In this document: positions 13,938 to 23,535 of the stretch, piece after piece
Position numbering within the stretch: the stretch's first letter is position 1
How the letters are laid out: each line of letters opens with the position of its first letter
Assembly: GCA_026745465.1 (NCBI GenBank)
Contig: JACYXH010000472.1
Location: 1,794,743 to 1,858,742, forward strand
Reading direction: 5' to 3'
DNA: 64,000 bases
Source: Lota lota
Lineage: Eukaryota > Chordata > Actinopteri > Gadiformes > Lotidae
Notes under the pieces: generated by a model
Seen by the model: only the letters and a program-made list of their open reading frames with translations
Told to the model about the DNA's origin: nothing
Database searches by the model: none
Made by a program: the position numbers and the translations under genes

Positions 13938-14156
13938 TGTTCTCTCACACTCTAATGTTCTCACACACACACACACACTCGTTTGACTTACCTTTCATTA
14001 GCTGTTTAAGATGTCCATGTTAAATTGGGACTGCCCATATTTGGTTGTGATGATGTGTCCTGCGGTGTTGTGACTCAGCTTTCTCTTCCAGGTCTCCTCA
14101 CGGACATCCCGGATCCAGATCTCTTCCTGCAGGATCTGTTGAACTCTGTGCCCTGA
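90..14156 (+). CDS. ubr4: UBR4 E3 ubiquitin ligase, C-terminal third (34 exons, 5' partial)
   Basis: UBR4 (p600) is a ~5,200-residue N-degron E3 ligase acting in protein quality control. Exons placed by GT-AG sites and frame: 90-283, 665-904, 1164-1302, 1445-1570, 1676-1804, 2064-2416, 2884-2974, 3226-3310, 3524-3651, 3849-3978, 4269-4426, 4904-5013, 5305-5446, 5853-5934, 6419-6592, 6766-6887, 7329-7526, 7902-7982, 8229-8316, 8469-8596, 8895-9002, 9243-9359, 9539-9729, 9909-10082, 10247-10346, 10626-10844, 11054-11167, 11529-11671, 11878-12003, 12449-12643, 12756-12980, 13124-13214, 13722-13884, 14092-14156. The sum is 4,929 nt, an unbroken 1,642 codons plus TGA. The protein matches remembered vertebrate UBR4 nearly collinearly, for example [28 protein letters not shown] and the C-terminal DLLNSVP. 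Upstream exons, including the UBR box, lie outside the window. No frame breaks were seen. Confidence 0.97.
819..1263 (+). other. ubr4: UBR4 cysteine-rich (zinc-ribbon-like) segment, exons 2-3 of the window
   Basis: Residues about 116-175 of the visible protein hold regularly spaced CxxC pairs (CPRC, CGNC, CHKC, CNAC, then CKYA and CC), split between exons 665-904 and 1164-1302. The spacing is that of tandem structural zinc sites. The preceding exon sequence is predicted beta-rich. The zinc binding is inferred from cysteine spacing; the segment itself is conserved in vertebrate UBR4. Confidence 0.7.
2572..2785 (+). mobile_element. tRNA-derived SINE
   Basis: The tRNA-like head has a B-box-like GGTTTGATCCCC after GACTCCCAGCCGGAAGG. 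A body with GGCGTCCTTGAGCAAGACGC follows, then the tail CTTTGGATAAACACTTCTGC, a variant of the common teleost SINE/LINE tail (GGATAAAAGCGTCTGCTAAA). It sits in a ubr4 intron in sense orientation. Confidence 0.75.
4070..4187 (-). mobile_element. SINE head fragment, antisense in a ubr4 intron
   Basis: Read on the minus strand: GGTTAGGGTGTTTGACTCCC, AAAGGTTGGGGGTTTCAAGCC, then GGATGCC near the body. This is the same family as the copy at 2.6 kb, truncated before the tail. Confidence 0.6.
4655..4903 (+). repeat. Minisatellite of six units copying the exon acceptor in a ubr4 intron
   Basis: The core TTTAGTCATGAC occurs six times (near 4661, 4704, 4746, 4790, 4836, 4871), separated by (TG)n of varying length. 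Most units carry (C/A)AGGTGCTCTG, the same bases as the real acceptor and first exon bases at 4901-4910 (CAG then GTGCTCT). Two inner units end in TGTCAG (to 4781 and 4825), making decoy 3' splice sites. Confidence 0.9.
7544..7713 (+). repeat. 27-bp minisatellite in a ubr4 intron (~6 units)
   Basis: Units of the form ACCCTTACCCTGCAGT followed by YACATGACCCG repeat about six times directly after the exon ending at 7526. Sequence drift between units is small (CTGCAG versus CTCTAG, CAC versus TAC). The array is non-coding and lies wholly in the intron. Confidence 0.9.
8302..8383 (+). repeat. 41-bp tandem duplication spanning a ubr4 exon-intron junction
   Basis: 8302-8342 and 8343-8383 are near-identical, both starting TGGACTCAACCAC. 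The unit contains the last 15 coding bases of the exon ending at 8316, its GTAACA donor and intron sequence. The second copy keeps a GGTAACAC donor with C for A just upstream (GT at 8358). Confidence 0.9.
11135..11659 (+). other. ubr4: UBR4 hemi-RING zinc-finger region (catalytic module)
   Basis: The exon at 11054-11167 encodes [12 protein letters not shown] and the next exon encodes [15 protein letters not shown], a Cys/His arrangement split by one intron. In human UBR4 this C-terminal region is the atypical hemi-RING that, with flanking helices, recruits the E2 enzymes UBE2A/B. All Cys and His expected from the remembered human sequence are present here, so the ligase module looks intact. 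The E2 partnership is taken from family knowledge. Confidence 0.75.
11628..11728 (+). repeat. 54-bp tandem duplication spanning a second ubr4 donor site
   Basis: CACTTTAACATAGTCCACTA starts at both 11628 and 11682. The first copy is the end of the exon finishing at 11671 with donor GTAGGAG. The second is intronic, lacks a few bases (C near the middle, GGCT later) and repeats the donor at 11721. Confidence 0.9.
12130..12366 (+). repeat. Hairpin-forming minisatellite in a ubr4 intron
   Basis: About four units of ~60 bp each hold a GGACACTATT...ATAGTGTCC inverted repeat followed by AACCAACACAATAATAAA-like sequence. The best unit has a perfect 18-bp stem: GGTTTATGGGGACACTAT at 12214-12231, a 9-nt loop, and the exact reverse complement at 12241-12258. 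Confidence 0.9.
13325..13480 (+). mobile_element. SINE fragment in a ubr4 intron
   Basis: GGGTTCGATACCCAGTGTCC gives a good B box, preceded by GGGACTCTCAACCGGAAGG. It is followed by GGCATCCTTGAGCGAGACAC and a truncated body ending near an oligo(T) tract. Same family as the copy at 2.6 kb. Confidence 0.65.
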
Positions 14157-15225
14157 ACGGCACCCACCCACCCACCACCACCCGACTAGTCTCACACCAA
14201 CTTCACTAATGACATTTCTGATTCCAACACACACACACACACACACACACTTGCACACACACAAGAATACTGTGCTTCTCTCTCACTTTGTTGACCCCTG
14301 CTGATGAATTTAAAGCAGAAACTATGTGTAGAACTATGAAATTCATCCATCTATGGCAACCTTGAAGTCTAACACGATACTAATGCGTAACACAGTTCAG
14401 GGGCCATGGCCCCCCTGGCCTGTCAGACTGGATGTTGTGAACATGATGTGGACAGATTTCCTTTCTTTCTCTGTGAGATAATCCATACAAACATTATTTA
14501 ATGTAAGCGAAGAAGAGACTTGAGTCGCAGGTTTCTGGCAAATTCTGGCCTTATTTTTGTTTGCTTAGCTATTCGCTGTTCATAAACTGTCACCAAATGT
14601 GGTGAATAATACGGCACCTTTCACAGTCAGCAGTTTTGGCCCTGAATGGAAAATGTAAACGCTCATGTTCACAACGTTCTCTGTCCCTCTGGGCGTTGGA
14701 TTACCACACGTTGTATTTCAGTGCGTTAGTCGTTTTAAATCCACAAGTGTTTTCGGGTGCAATCTTTACGGTAACTTAAAAAAGGAAAAAAAGACCATTG
14801 CTTGGCGATTTTACCACATATTTAGAGAGTGGGATTTGTTTTAACCATTTATTTTTTTTGTTTGGTTTTTGTTTTGTTCGTCTTTTCTTTTTAATGGTGA
14901 AACAATTCCGTGTCACGCGGTTGTGATCGAAGTTTTCATTTTGTTTTGCCGTTGGTCTCTATGTAGGTTCTAACTGGAATGTGAATGATTGGCAGATGAG
15001 TAACGTTTTGATTGAGTGTGCATGTGTAACGTGTCTTTTATCGATCGCAGAAGCGAATGGAGCAAGAGGAATAAAAGAGGGGTTTAAAGTTTTTCGTTTT
15101 CTCTATTCTTTTTGTTGAGAAGAAGCCATCTTTTGGTGACAGAGGAGCTTGTGAATGATTCCATCTCGTGCGATGAAACATCTGACCTGTCTAAAATGAA
15201 GAATAAATGGACCTGCGTTCTTTTT
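14157..15225 (+). other. ubr4: ubr4 3' UTR with two candidate poly(A) signals
   Basis: The segment runs from the TGA at 14154-14156 through AT-rich sequence. AATAAA hexamers occur at 15070-15075 and 15202-15207, the second followed by a T-rich tract typical of a downstream element. A CA microsatellite lies at 14228-14271. There is no coding potential. Which signal is used cannot be told from sequence. Confidence 0.6.
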
Positions 15226-15343
15226 TTTTTTTTCTTTTTATTGTTTAGTTTGAATTTTCCAACGACGGCCCACTGTCCCGATCACTCTGCTTATCGTATT
15301 TTATATTAATGGATCTACTACCATGGTGACACTCCTGTCAGCG

Positions 15344-15500
<157 letters not shown>

Positions 15501-15509
15501 ACCCAGAGC

Positions 15510-17197
15510 AGGTTATTCATAAGCAAAGTGCCGCTGAGCTTGCACCATCAGCGAAACAAACTCTTTAGTCGCCGGTTACAAAATGGCGTCCCTGTACACG
15601 TCCGAATGCATGGTGTGGAGTTCAGCCAGTTTCTTGTTCATTTGCCTATTTCCCGCTGCTACAATGTCCAACTGTCGCTGAATGTGTGCTTTTTGGATCT
15701 AGCCTATGATTAATAAAGTCGTAATAACTATCCGCTGTCCTGACGCTGTAACATCTTCTTCCTGCCGGGCAATGTGACCTCGTGATGCGTGTTGACGGTG
15801 TAATAGGTGGGCAGTGTATTTGGTTGGCGATAGTTGCATCATGGTTAACACAACCAGGACATCAAGAATGCCATCTTTATAAGGGGCAACACTGGCGTGG
15901 GAACCAGACAAATCTGCCAGCTCATGTTTTATTTGATCTGGCATATGTGTCCTGTTCATACAGATTAACGGCAGACCTGGCACGGGTCGGGCCAATCAAA
16001 ACAGTTTAAAATGGGACAGGCTGCCACTGATTTATCAAACTTTTCGTTGCCCAGATTGGTTGTAGGTCTATCCAATTGTGTCCAGAGGCATTTGGTCTGC
16101 GCCCGTTGATAATGCCCATTGGCAATCGAAAATGAACGTAGAGGTTCCAGACTAATACGAAATTGCGAATGGGAAGTTATGAAATGTTTGCACTATTTAC
16201 GTTACACACCTAGAGGGCAGTATTGCTCAAAATATAGTGGCGACTCCGTTTCCGACTGATATGAATGTTTTCAGAACAATATTGACGTCCTTCATCCTGT
16301 TTTAAAAGGAATTCAATTCACAGTTTATTTATTTGAACAATTACAACACCTGAAGAACTTCAGGATAGCTCGCCAACCAGGCACAAAAACATTCAACCAG
16401 CACAAGGCTGTCAAACAGTGAATGCCAATTTTTTAAATGGAAAGATCATAACAACATACTAGTTTTACGAATTTAACAATTCATATATATATTTTACAAC
16501 TCGTATGTAAAAACATTTTGAAAATATGAAAAACAATAAGACCTACTCCTACAAAAATGACAAAAACCTTTTCACGCCAACGCAAAATTACACACAGTAT
16601 TCGTGCTATTCATACAACAATGAATGTGTATACAAAAGAAAGTTCACCTCCACAATAAGGTAATATGGCTTATGTTCCGCACGGCCCCAGAGAAGTGTCT
16701 TTACGACCTTCCCCGGGGACCCTTTAGGCTGATTTCATACGAATATTCAACCCAAAAACCCTAAGCAGTCTTCACAATGGCTCACACCTCTCTAGCCTAT
16801 TTGAACAACCGGCTCCCTTTTCATTTTTTAATCTGCAGTTTTGTTCCCATCTATGAGGCGTGAATATGTGATAAAGTAGCCTGACTTATGTTTAGTGGGT
16901 TGATATTCTTTTAAGGCACGATGTGCATCGTATGGTCTATTTATGGACCAAATCACAGTGATGACGGTCAAATGAATCCACCTATTTAACAGACTATAAA
17001 CCCATCAAAAATCATTAAAAAGAATATCGTACAAAAATCTCTTAACATTAGAAATAAATAAATCGTTATCTTTTTCCTTAAAAAATAGATTTCTTTCAAT
17101 GTGAAAGCTAATCTTTAAAATAAAAATAAAATGGTGCCAAGTATTCCCTGCTTCTTCCATCAGCTCGTTCACCGTCAACCGTCTCTCCACTCCGTGG
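15510..17197. other. Intergenic sequence, ubr4 3' end to unidentified minus-strand exon
   Basis: AT-rich, no splice-supported gene seen. A minus-strand open frame at 15699-15995 has no recognisable domain. TTTATT at 16324-16329 reads AATAAA on the minus strand and could end the transcript of the exon at 17198-17444, giving an ~870-nt 3' UTR. Confidence 0.4.
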
Positions 17198-17444
17198 CTA
17201 CTGGCAGCAGAGCGGAGCCACGTCCTCGGCGGCTTTCGGGAAGAAGCGGATGGCGTCTCTGGAGGATTTGCTGTAGCCGCCGGGGGAAAGCAGCAGGGCT
17301 TTCTTCACGGCGAAGAACGACACCGCCTTGTCCCACACGTCGGCGCTCGAGAGGTCGCTGTGGAGGAGCTGAGTCTCCAGGGCCGCGAGGAGTTTCCCGG
17401 CGCCATCGCAGCACTTCCTCTCCAAACTCATCATCTTGCACATG
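17198..17444 (-). CDS. Terminal coding exon of an unidentified protein
   Basis: On the minus strand a pyrimidine-rich acceptor (TGTCTCTTCAG) at 17445-17455 is followed by 81 open codons ending in TAG at 17198-17200. The peptide begins MCKMMSLERKCCDGAGKLL, contains SSADVWDKAVSFFAVKKAL and ends DVAPLCCQ. It is GC-rich in an AT-rich surrounding, which supports coding, and looks helical with five cysteines. I do not recognise the family. No upstream exon could be placed with confidence between 17.5 and 20 kb. It may be a small gene or a spurious open frame with a chance acceptor. Confidence 0.45.
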
Positions 17445-17801
17445 CTGAAGAGACAGCACATTGATAGATTAACATTCACAGTAGGCCTGCTGCAGCGTTA
17501 AAGCAACATTTGGAAGTTTTTTGAGGCCTTCAACACAATTCTACTTTATTGTGTAAAATGTCCTTTCAAACAACATTACATTCGAACAAAGTGTATTCAA
17601 GTAAACAAATATTCTGTAAGACATGACTGAAAAGGTACACCTCATTGAGAGAGTTTAACACTAGAGTTAGAACATAAGTTAAACACTAAACACAATTGTT
17701 TGGCCTAAACTATTGCTGATAAATCACATAATTGACCTGATTTGAAGTTACCTTGTCTGTTGATCCCTCATGATGACTTTCTTGCAGTCCAGTTATCCAA
17801 C

Positions 17802-17802
<1 letters not shown>

Positions 17803-17835
<33 letters not shown>

Positions 17836-18047
17836 TAACACAAAGTGTTGAGTGTTGTGATTACACTTGCTATCAGTTTCCCCCATCTACTTATAGCAGC
17901 TTTAATGTGATTCTGGTTCTCACCATATCAGCCAATCACAGGCCAGCGTTGTGACAATAGGATGTGCGTGAATAGAATTAATGGAACGCATGGGTACACA
18001 CCAGTGCAAACAAACGGGTGGGAAGGGAGTAGTGACCCCCCCCCCCC

Positions 18048-18079
<32 letters not shown>

Positions 18080-19105
18080 CACCAACACACACACATATAC
18101 CCGGCTGTCACTCAGCCTACGTGGGATGACAGGGTGAAATATGTCTGTAGGTCCTTTTGAAGGGAGTGATATGCAGTGGGAACGCAGAGTAGAAGCATCT
18201 GCCTGTAAGAACCTCCACATATCTTCACACACAGGCGTAGAGATCTGCATGCATGCATTAGAGATGTGTGATCCAGACCACACCTCTTTAAGGTGTGCAT
18301 CCAGATCATGACAAGAGATGTAGGACTGGTGCTGTGTTGTTTAAGGCTTTTGAACTTAGCATGGGCAGATCTGCGAACTAAATGCTACATTTATATTACA
18401 TGCATAGTTCAGTGGCTATAGGGTGTTTGACTAGGCCAGCCCAAAGGTTCCGGATTCGATCCCCAAAGACTGCGGTCCACTTGTAGGCGTCCTAGTGCAA
18501 GTTGCTCTCTAACCTCCTACCTGCGCCGGAATGACATGATGTAGGCCTACCTAAATGAATCACTAAGTCATTTTCGATAAGCGTCTGCTAAAGGACTAGT
18601 AAACGTGTCAACAACAAACTTCTTGTGTGTGTGTGTGTGTGTGTCATTCTCTTGACTTCTTTTCTCTCTACAGATTTTCTCGGGTGTCTGTTCCCGGTGC
18701 AGCCCTGGTTCTCACGGGGGGTGTGTCTCCATGGCGAGGGCCACAATAGCACACGGCTGCTCCAGATGGTGAACCCTGGAGCTGAGCTGGCTGCTCTGCA
18801 CTCCCCCCCCCCACCACCACCACCACCACCATGGCTGGGAAACAGAGGAGAGAGAGGTGGGTGTGTGTGGGAGAAAGAGGGTGAGAGAGAGTGTGTAAAG
18901 GAGACGGTGCGGTGGTGGGGAGGGGGGAGGGGGGAGAGGGGAGGAGGCTGGGCAGCAAGTCGGTCACTTGGTCTTTGTTGGCCAGGGCACACTTCCTTTG
19001 TGGGTGTGTGTGTGGGTGTGTGTCTGTGTTAGTTTTCCCGTGTGTGTGTGTGTGTGTGTGTGTGTGTCTGTGTCAGTTTTCCCGTGTGTGTGCGTGTGTG
19101 CGCAT

Positions 19106-19145
<40 letters not shown>

Positions 19146-20200
19146 CAGTGTCATTAATGCTGGAGTGTGGGAAGCCTGGGACGGACAGCGCTCTCACGTT
19201 CCAGAGAGCAAGAGGGGTGTGTGACCAGAGGCACGCAGCTGGGGGTGTGTGTGTGTGTGTGTGTGTGTGGAGTGTGTCTGACTGTCTGTCTATGCACATG
19301 TACATACACATAGAAAAAGACAAAAAATGTTGTCAATATATTTATTAGAAATTCAGTGACAGTGTGTCTATGTGTGTGAGTGTGTATGTGCCCATCTGTG
19401 TGGTAACACAGTGTGTGTGTTGGGGGAGGGGTCATGTGCAGTGGGAGGAAGTGTGTGAGTGTGTGAGTTGTGTTCTATGGTTTGAGAACGTGCTGAGAGC
19501 GTGTGGCAACTTGGGCTCCCACAGACACACACACTTCACACACTCACACCACATTACACCCACTCTGTAATGGAGCCTGGGTCATAAACATTATAACTGT
19601 GTACTGCAGTTGTGACTTTAGTAGATTCAATTCAGATACCAAAAAAACTAAAGCAATGAATTTGTGACATCGCAAAAAAAAACATGTGATCGGTACATTC
19701 ACTATTCACTCCCCAAGCTTAAGATAGTTTTTTTTTTTCAGAGATTGTCTTTCATTATGGAACAATGTTCTGGAGGTCCAGTTCATGGGTGACAGTGGTT
19801 AAAATAAATATTGTTTTGTAATCTTTACGCTAACATATTTGGGGGTTATTCTTGAGAAACACACTGAGGTGAGGTGGGCTCCGGGCTTGAAGCTGTGTTG
19901 AGTGTTTTGAAGTTAACATCCCTCCGAAGAGCCCAGTCTCGTGGTCCAGCATGGTGGAACTCCAGCACCCGCTCTGACCAGCACACCCCCACCCACACGC
20001 GGCCACCATCACCACTTTGTGCTCGATTACGACGTGCGACAAGAGATGACAAGAGACGGCGGCATGCTTCGCTCCCAGGTCACCCGCTTCCCACATCGAC
20101 ACAAGCACTGGGGTCAGCCTCCTCCCTCCCCGCTCCCTCCCTCCCTCCCTTCCTCCTCCACACACACTCTCCCACACTCCCTTCTTTCTCCAGCTAGCCT
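17803..20200. other. Intergenic, microsatellite-rich stretch
   Basis: Contains (TG)n at 17803-17834, poly(C) at 18036-18080, a SINE near 18.4-18.6 kb, (CCA)n near 18.81 kb, and several TG and CA tracts between 18.62 and 19.28 kb. No supported exon. Long apparent frames here are translations of the dinucleotide repeats. Confidence 0.6.
18402..18600 (+). mobile_element. tRNA-derived SINE, near full length
   Basis: GGTTCCGGATTCGATCCCC supplies the B box, followed by GGCGTCCTAGTGCAAGTTGC. The tail CGATAAGCGTCTGCTAAAGG at its end is the conserved teleost SINE/LINE tail. It is flanked by AT-rich unique sequence. Confidence 0.75.
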
Positions 20201-20318
20201 ATTCCTCCACCTGCTCCCCCGAGACACACGCTATTGTCCCCGCGGCAATAAACACTTCATTGAGCATGTGGCGGTCATCAAAGCCCTTCCCCGGAGCCCT
20301 CTGATTGGCTGAGGGACC

Positions 20319-20326
20319 TATGAGAA
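20319..20326 (+). promoter_or_regulatory. Candidate CSL/Su(H) site upstream of the hes5-like gene
   Basis: TATGAGAA fits the degenerate CSL consensus YRTGDGAD and lies 47 bp upstream of the TATA box. A second fit (TGTGGGAG on the minus strand) is at 20169-20176. Hes5 genes are direct Notch targets through such sites; binding here is inferred. Confidence 0.4.
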
Positions 20327-20372
20327 AGTGCAACCGGCCCCAGACCCACGCATTCACATGGAGATTGAGGAG

Positions 20373-20380
20373 TATAAATA
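20373..20380 (+). promoter_or_regulatory. TATA box of the hes5-like gene
   Basis: TATAAATA lies 113 bp before the start codon, with a CCAAT-type ATTGG at 20304-20308. The position is right for transcription starting near 20.40 kb. Confidence 0.7.
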
Positions 20381-20492
20381 GAGGGTCCAGGGGCCGAGGA
20401 GAGACCAGAACAGACCAGCTAGCGCTTGGCTCTCTACTGCTTCTACTCCTACTCCTACTCTCTCACCGAGGCACATCTCTCTTAGGAAAGCC

Positions 20493-21110
20493 ATGGCTCC
20501 TACTACGGCCACTACAGATGGACACGTTCACTACTCCAAGGAGCACCTCACATCTTCTCACAAGGTAAGCTCTAAGACCACACGCACTTGGTGTTCCACT
20601 TGTACGATTCCAACTTTCAGAATAATAACATACAACATGTTCAACATCGTTCAGCTGATCTAACAGTTCTTCCCTTTCCGCTCTCTTTTTCTGTAGCTGA
20701 GGAAACCAATGGTTGAGAAGCTGCGGCGCGACCGCATCAACACCAGCATCGAGCAGCTCAAGTCCCTGCTGGGCCCCGAGTTCCTCCGCCAGCAGCCTGA
20801 CTCCAAGCAGGAGAAGGCAGACATCTTGGAGATGGCGGTGTCCTACCTGAGGATCTGGCGGCCAGAGCAGAACAAACACAAACAGCAGCAGCAGGCCGAG
20901 GCTCGCGGCGAAGGCTACGCCCACTGCGTTCAGGAGGCCGTCACCTTCCTGTCCAAGAGCCGGTCCAGCGGGCCCCTGCTGAACCACTTCCTGGGCCTGC
21001 AGGCCTCCAGCAAGGCCCCCCAGGTCGTATCCCCACCCGGCTCACCGCTACACCAGACCGGCCCCATCACGAAGGAGGGCGGCCGGTCCCCAGTGTGGAG
21101 ACCCTGGTAA
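20493..21110 (+). CDS. hes5: HES5-like bHLH-Orange transcriptional repressor
   Basis: Two coding exons, 20493-20564 and 20697-21110, joined at a GTAAGC...CTGTAG intron, give 161 residues. Exon 1 encodes MAPTTATTDGHVHYSKEHL. Exon 2 begins LRKPMVEKLRRDRINTSIEQ, the proline-containing basic region of hairy/E(spl) proteins, then helix 2 ending EKADILEMAVSYL. An Orange motif follows (GEGYAHCVQEAVTFLSKS), and the last four residues are WRPW, the Groucho/TLE-binding motif. The start is the first ATG after a TATA promoter and agrees with the MAP start of Hes5. The protein is a nuclear Notch effector that represses neurogenic genes. Zebrafish her15 is the likely orthologue. Only one intron is visible. 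Confidence 0.93.
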
Positions 21111-21715
21111 CGGACCAGGGGGCGACCCAAGAGACTGAACGCGATCCGAACCAGACCCACGTCTACGGAGGTCATAGACCACAAGTTTAAAAGGGCGACG
21201 CACGCATCTTGTGTTTTTCTTTTGTAAAAGTAGCGACACGTTTCTACGTCGCTGAGGTACTTCCGTTGAGGGGAAGAGATTACGTGTGGTGATGAGGTTG
21301 TGTTGCGAGTGATCCTTTGGAAGGATTTAAAACGTAATATATGTACACCATGTGTATGTATCGTACACACCCTCTTTTTGGAGGGTGTTTTACCACGACA
21401 GTTTGACTTTCTCAAACGCCATATTTGATACCGTGTATCATGGAATGTTACTTTAAAACCCTAAATTGATCCAGTGGATCTCTCATCGATGTAAATCATG
21501 TTATGATTGTGATGAACTGACTATTGTGTAAACCATTATGTGGTTGGATTCTGTATCAATTAATATTATTAATAGCAATGTTTACTGTTGATAATGTACC
21601 TTTTATAAAGGAGACATTTATGTGTTGCCAACTTAATTCTCTGTGAAGATGAACACTATATTTCTTCTTTGAGAAGAATGCCTTTAAACGTGAAAATAAA
21701 TTGAAAACTTCATGT
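21111..21715 (+). other. hes5-like 3' UTR
   Basis: AT-rich sequence after the TAA, with AATAAA at 21695-21700. No open frame of note. The length, about 590 nt, is ordinary for the family. Confidence 0.6.
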
Positions 21716-21719
21716 GAAG

Positions 21720-23170
21720 TTTGTAAAAACAAACTCTTGTGTCTGTTGCTCTTTCTCTCTTGAATCCTAATTATGTAAGTAAACAATCCTAAACAAAAAA
21801 AACCCTCTTCTTAACCACTAATGTATAGTAGTTTACCACCAATACTGACATAGTTGTGGTGTAAATAAAGACATAAACATTAAGAAACACTGTAGCAAAC
21901 CGGTTCAGTTTATGAACCAAAATATGTCCAACTTCCAAACTAACTGTACAGTTAGCCCTTGTTTACAACACAGGTGGCAATTATTTAAAGTAAGATAGGA
22001 TTGAACGCTGACATTGTCATATAGTGTGAATAAACACAACGATGTCCAACAAGTGTCCATCAGCGGACGTGAAACTTCTATTTTGAAGTTGCTCTAGATA
22101 ACAATACTGACTATAATAACTAATGCATTTTATACTCCTACTCATATACTCGTCTTTTAACTGTTCACATTCTACAACATAGTGTGTTAAAGTATTATAG
22201 GGGTGGTGCGTATATAGCCTTGAACATATTAAATACATAGCACCTGGTGATGGTACCATGAAATAATAGTTAACATCGGTTATCTTCAACATATTCAGTC
22301 TGTTATAATATTTATATATGTATAGATAAATTGAGTTATGATCCAATTGAATGTTCCCCCCACCATCACACCCTTCCTAGTTAATCAAAATATGTATCAT
22401 AGTATGATATAAGTCATTCTGAATCAATACATTTGATTCTTAATATGAATGGTGTGATGACGTGTACGATTTGAAATACATGAACTTAATGCAGGTTGTG
22501 TGTGTTTAAAACACACACAATATTAAACTATTCTACAGGACAGTTGGATGTGTGTGTGTGTGTGTGTGGGGGGGGGGGGGGCTGCCCACACAGACACATA
22601 GTCTACTGCCCGGTATATTGTAACCCCCCTCTCCCTCTCATCCTCCCCCATGTGTGTCTAAAGTCTTCCCCCATCGCTTGCAGAGGTTATAGCCCTGAGA
22701 GAGAGTTTTTTCTCAGGGTCTGGTCCAGGACAGGACAGATGGTCTTACTAGGGATACAGACCACTCCCCCTCCTCTCCCCCCCCCCCCCCCCCCCCCCCC
22801 CACTGTACCCCACCCCATGCCCGACGAGGAGAGATCAAACACCGTCGCTAATGCGGCTGTGTAACAAGACACACTTCCATTGTCTACGGTTCCAGAGGGG
22901 GGAGGGGCTCAATAGACGACAGAGTGTGGGAAAGCAGAGATGAGACTCTCACAGAGAGGTGGAGGCTGGGAGACTGCTCCCACCACCACCACCGCCACTA
23001 CCACCGCCACCACCACCACCACTGTCCCCACCACCACCACCAATACCCCCACCACCAACCCTACCCCCCAGACCAGCCTGTGGCTGGGGACCGCTACAGG
23101 TTCCAGGGGGCCACTAGTTGAATGTCCATGGCACCGGTTCAAATCTCTTGATGGATGGGTGACTCACTTT

Positions 23171-23217
<47 letters not shown>

Positions 23218-23504
23218 ACACACACACACACACATGGACACACATGTATAAACACAAACACACACATACACAAACACACACACACACATACGTACAAACA
23301 CACAAACACATAAACACATACACACACATGGATACACACACGTATAAACACAAACACATACACATGTATAATACAAAAACACGCACACGTATACACACAC
23401 AACTATACACACAGACACACATTGGTAGATGCCTTTGGGACCTCTTTTGCCACAGAATCCACACAACACAACACAAACACACACACACTCACTCACACAC
23501 ACAA

Positions 23505-23535
<31 letters not shown>

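Noticed and set aside
15699..15995. 98-codon minus-strand frame beyond the ubr4 3' end
   Set aside because: No known domain, no splice context, and an unlikely composition; probably chance.
18625..19032. 135-codon plus-strand frame following a CTCTCTACAG acceptor-like site
   Set aside because: Most of it is TG, GA and CCA repeat translation; the ~130 unique bases show no domain and there is no downstream exon.
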